Source of the DNA: Oscillospiraceae bacterium
Lineage (GTDB): Bacteria; Bacillota; Clostridia; Oscillospirales; Ruminococcaceae
Reading direction: 5' to 3'
Length of the DNA: 6,892 bases
NCBI GenBank assembly: GCA_009782665.1
Contig: WRIP01000065.1
Span: forward strand, 1 to 6,892
Part shown: positions 5,075 through 6,892 of the stretch, piece by piece
Layout: every line of letters begins with the position of its first letter
Numbering within the stretch: the first letter of the stretch is position 1
The notes under the pieces: generated by a model
Database searches by the model: none
What the model was told of the DNA's origin: nothing
Seen by the model: only the letters and a program-made list of their open reading frames with translations
Translations under genes and position numbers: made by a program

Positions 5075-6244
5075 ATGATTGCGACCTTATTATCTGAAAA
5101 TATACAGAAGTTACTTACAGACTTAGCTAGGCTAAATGATCATTGGGAGATAGCAAAGTTACCTGTAAAGAATACTAGAGAAATATACCAAACACTGGGA
5201 TCAGGAGTTTATACCTTACTAATCATCGACATTATGGGATTTAACAAAAATGTATCTGCTGCTCTTGAAATAATCGAACGATTAGGCAAGTCAAGTACTC
5301 TGGAGCTAATTGTTATATCTCAAGCATTTGATAAAACAAGTCCAACATGTCTCAACATAATAAGTTTTGGTATATCCGAAGATCATCTCCTCACAGGCAA
5401 TGACACACTATTGAAAAAACAGCTCCAAGACTTATTACCATCCAAAGTAGATGCAACACAAGAACAATATGAAGAAGATAATCAATCTCAACCGCTTGAG
5501 GATATCGAAGAGGAACCCTTACTCCCCCACCCTATTGCTAGAACCGTAATTCCTCCGTCTACAGTCACCATAACAGAAGCAAAAAAGAATCTTATACATA
5601 AACCACCTGTACTCGCTCAGTCTGCAACAATGATTTCCTTCGCCGGTGCCGGAAGGCGAATAGGAGTAACGACACAAGCAATGCAAACTGTTCTATATCT
5701 CAAAAACCAAGATCGAAAGGTAGCCTTGATAGAATATCATGATCGTGCAGCACTGGGAATGTATTTACAGATTATATCTGACAAACACTTAACCTTATTT
5801 GATGACGATCACTTCCGTCTATATGGTACCGACATATATCTCAATCCAAACAATATATTAAAAATCAAGAGCCAATACGATTATCTCGTTATTGACTATG
5901 GAGCTTTCGTAGAAATAAAGGATACATCGTCATATTTAGATAAAGATATTGTGGTAGCTGTCGGTGGCGTAAAACCGTTTGAGAGTAATCAACTCTCAGA
6001 AGCATTTTCAGCTGATGACGGCAGTATCAAATACATATTTTCTTTTGTGCCGCACGCCGCAAAATCTGAAGTTATAGAACTGATGGATGAAAGCGGCAAT
6101 AACACATACTTCGCTTCATACTCCCCTGACTACTTCAACTACTGTGGCGATGACGAGATGTATGGCGCAATCACAGGAGTAACCAGAACAAGTAATGCTC
6201 CTACACAAAACAAATTGTCCGGGATATTCAAAAAAGGAAGATAG
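5075..6244 (+). CDS. CpaE/ParA-like protein with receiver-like N-terminus and lysine-less P-loop
   Basis: A 389-residue protein. The ATG at 5075 is preferred to the in-frame TTG at 5069 because AAAGGA (5061-5066) is 8 bases from the ATG but only 2 from the TTG. Residues 1-120 look like a degenerate response-regulator receiver fold (YTLLIIDIMG as strand 3, LELIVISQ as strand 4). An acidic, proline-containing linker (124-185) follows. The C-terminal part resembles the SIMIBI ATPase fold of CpaE/MinD/ParA: GAGRRIGVTT at 191-200 sits where KGGVGKTT is expected, but both lysines are missing, and YDYLVIDYG (268-276) sits at the Walker B position. Proteins of this style are, as I recall them, common in conjugative elements of Bacillota, near replication or partition genes. 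A partition, localisation or scaffolding role is inferred; ATP hydrolysis is doubtful. It is first in an operon, with three bases before the next gene. I found no clear promoter between the tRNA terminator and its start. Confidence 0.85.
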   Translation: MIATLLSENIQKLLTDLARLNDHWEIAKLPVKNTREIYQTLGSGVYTLLIIDIMGFNKNVSAALEIIERLGKSSTLELIVISQAFDKTSPTCLNIISFGISEDHLLTGNDTLLKKQLQDLLPSKVDATQEQYEEDNQSQPLEDIEEEPLLPHPIARTVIPPSTVTITEAKKNLIHKPPVLAQSATMISFAGAGRRIGVTTQAMQTVLYLKNQDRKVALIEYHDRAALGMYLQIISDKHLTLFDDDHFRLYGTDIYLNPNNILKIKSQYDYLVIDYGAFVEIKDTSSYLDKDIVVAVGGVKPFESNQLSEAFSADDGSIKYIFSFVPHAAKSEVIELMDESGNNTYFASYSPDYFNYCGDDEMYGAITGVTRTSNAPTQNKLSGIFKKGR

Positions 6245-6247
6245 ATA

Positions 6248-6550
6248 GTGGAAAGAAAAGAAACACAATACAAAAGAGGCTTTAAAGAAAAACAAAAGCA
6301 ATCCGAGCTTAAGGTAAAGTATGGCATTGATAAAGAAGTAATTGTGATAGAAAAGAAGTCTACAGTTGCACAAACCGTCAAGGCATTACTTTCATTCAGT
6401 TTAGTAGTCCTGCGTATTATTGCAACTATCCTAATAGTACTCTTGGCAGCAATAGGACTGACAGCAATACTATACCCCAATATACGTCAAGAACTAATAG
6501 CAACTCTACAACTTATTATAGATGAAATTATTGAAATGACAGGACACTAG
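6248..6550 (+). CDS. Small single-pass membrane protein, function unknown
   Basis: A 100-residue protein starting with GTG. AAGGA (6234-6238), inside the end of the previous gene, is 9 bases before the GTG. Only three bases separate it from the preceding stop, so the two genes are surely co-transcribed and probably translationally linked. Residues 1-38 are highly charged and basic, likely cytoplasmic or nucleic-acid-facing. Residues about 47-75 form a long hydrophobic segment (LLSFSLVVLRIIATILIVLLAA). The tail (77-96) is amphipathic. The layout resembles the small membrane proteins seen beside CpaE-like genes in Bacillota conjugative elements. It might recruit the upstream protein to the membrane, but that is inference. 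Confidence 0.82.
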   Translation: MERKETQYKRGFKEKQKQSELKVKYGIDKEVIVIEKKSTVAQTVKALLSFSLVVLRIIATILIVLLAAIGLTAILYPNIRQELIATLQLIIDEIIEMTGH

Positions 6551-6590
6551 ATTAACTAAATGTGTTATCAATGATCAGAGGAGAACCCAT

Positions 6591-6892
6591 ATGAGTGAAG
6601 ATACAATCAATAACAATACTCTACTACAAACAGAAAAACTCGAAGTATCACCTGTACGTGCAAAAGGATATGGCGTGATATCAAAGGTCGCAATGCTGGA
6701 TCCCCGACTGACCATACAAGCAAAAGGGATATATGCTTATTTATGTAGTTATGGAGGACGAGGAAACGGGATTTACCCCGGTCGAGATAGGATTCTGACA
6801 GATTTAGGAATAACAAAAGACACATATTATACCCATTTTAATATGCTGAAAAAGTATGGATATATCACAGTTACTCAAATAAAAATGGGTAT
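6591..6892 (+). CDS. Replication-initiator-type winged-helix protein, N-terminal part
   Basis: The gene runs off the right edge; 100 codons are visible. AGAGGAG (6577-6583) is 7 bases from the ATG, the best ribosome binding site in the window. After a variable polar start (1-22), AKGYGVISKVAMLDPRLTIQ leads into AKGIYAYLCSYGG (44-56) and a winged helix-turn-helix (about 61-93) with ILTDLGI, DTYYTHFNML as recognition helix, and KKYGYI before the wing. This matches the HTH_36/RepA-N-like domains that open replication initiators and related regulators of Bacillota plasmids and integrative conjugative elements. The 40-base gap from the previous gene and same strand suggest one operon. Without the rest, it cannot be decided whether it is an initiator, a DnaD-like loader or a regulator. 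Confidence 0.85.
   Translation, partial: MSEDTINNNTLLQTEKLEVSPVRAKGYGVISKVAMLDPRLTIQAKGIYAYLCSYGGRGNGIYPGRDRILTDLGITKDTYYTHFNMLKKYGYITVTQIKMG

Noticed and set aside
6116..6825. Minus-strand frames opposite the element-like operon
   Set aside because: They overlap each other and the well-supported plus-strand genes, and have no start signals.

Overview
The window is AT-rich, uses good Gram-positive Shine-Dalgarno sites (AAAGGAG, AAGGA, AGAGGAG), carries a tRNA with a genomically encoded CCA end, and encodes a signal-peptide surface protein with InlB-type repeats. Together these suggest a Bacillota (Clostridia-like) chromosome, probably a host-associated or gut anaerobe. That is inference from gene style; no rRNA or marker gene is present to place it.

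Left half (76-4035, minus strand): one gene for a 1319-residue exported, membrane-anchored, adhesin-like protein. In order it has a signal peptide, two beta-sandwich-like N-terminal modules joined by an acidic linker, about eleven GGGI/NGG/NxT coils of a predicted right-handed beta-helix, a run of InlB/Flg_new-type repeats, and a C-terminal module with three membrane segments instead of an LPXTG sorting signal.

Middle (4036-4836, no clear gene): the upstream region of the adhesin gene is rich in structure. A 14-bp perfect inverted repeat (4125-4138 and 4287-4300) encloses 148 bp holding a good minus-strand promoter (TTGAGT-N17-TATAAT) that points at the adhesin. This is the layout of an invertible, phase-variable promoter and is the most interesting observation here. 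Two perfect palindromes lie inside the segment, and an 8-bp dyad lies just upstream of the adhesin ribosome binding site. From about 4317 to 4726 there are coding-like but interrupted reading frames that I cannot identify.

A tRNA-Tyr(GTA) gene (4837-4921) has its own promoter (4720-4749) and is followed by a strong intrinsic terminator (4959-5006).

Right part (5075 to the window edge, plus strand): a tight gene set of the kind found in the maintenance or replication modules of Bacillota conjugative elements and plasmids. It encodes a CpaE/ParA-like protein with a receiver-like N-terminus and a P-loop lacking its lysines, a 100-residue single-pass membrane protein, and the start of a replication-initiator-type winged-helix protein that runs off the edge. 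Its position next to a tRNA gene fits an integrated element, but no attachment-site duplication or integrase is visible in the window.
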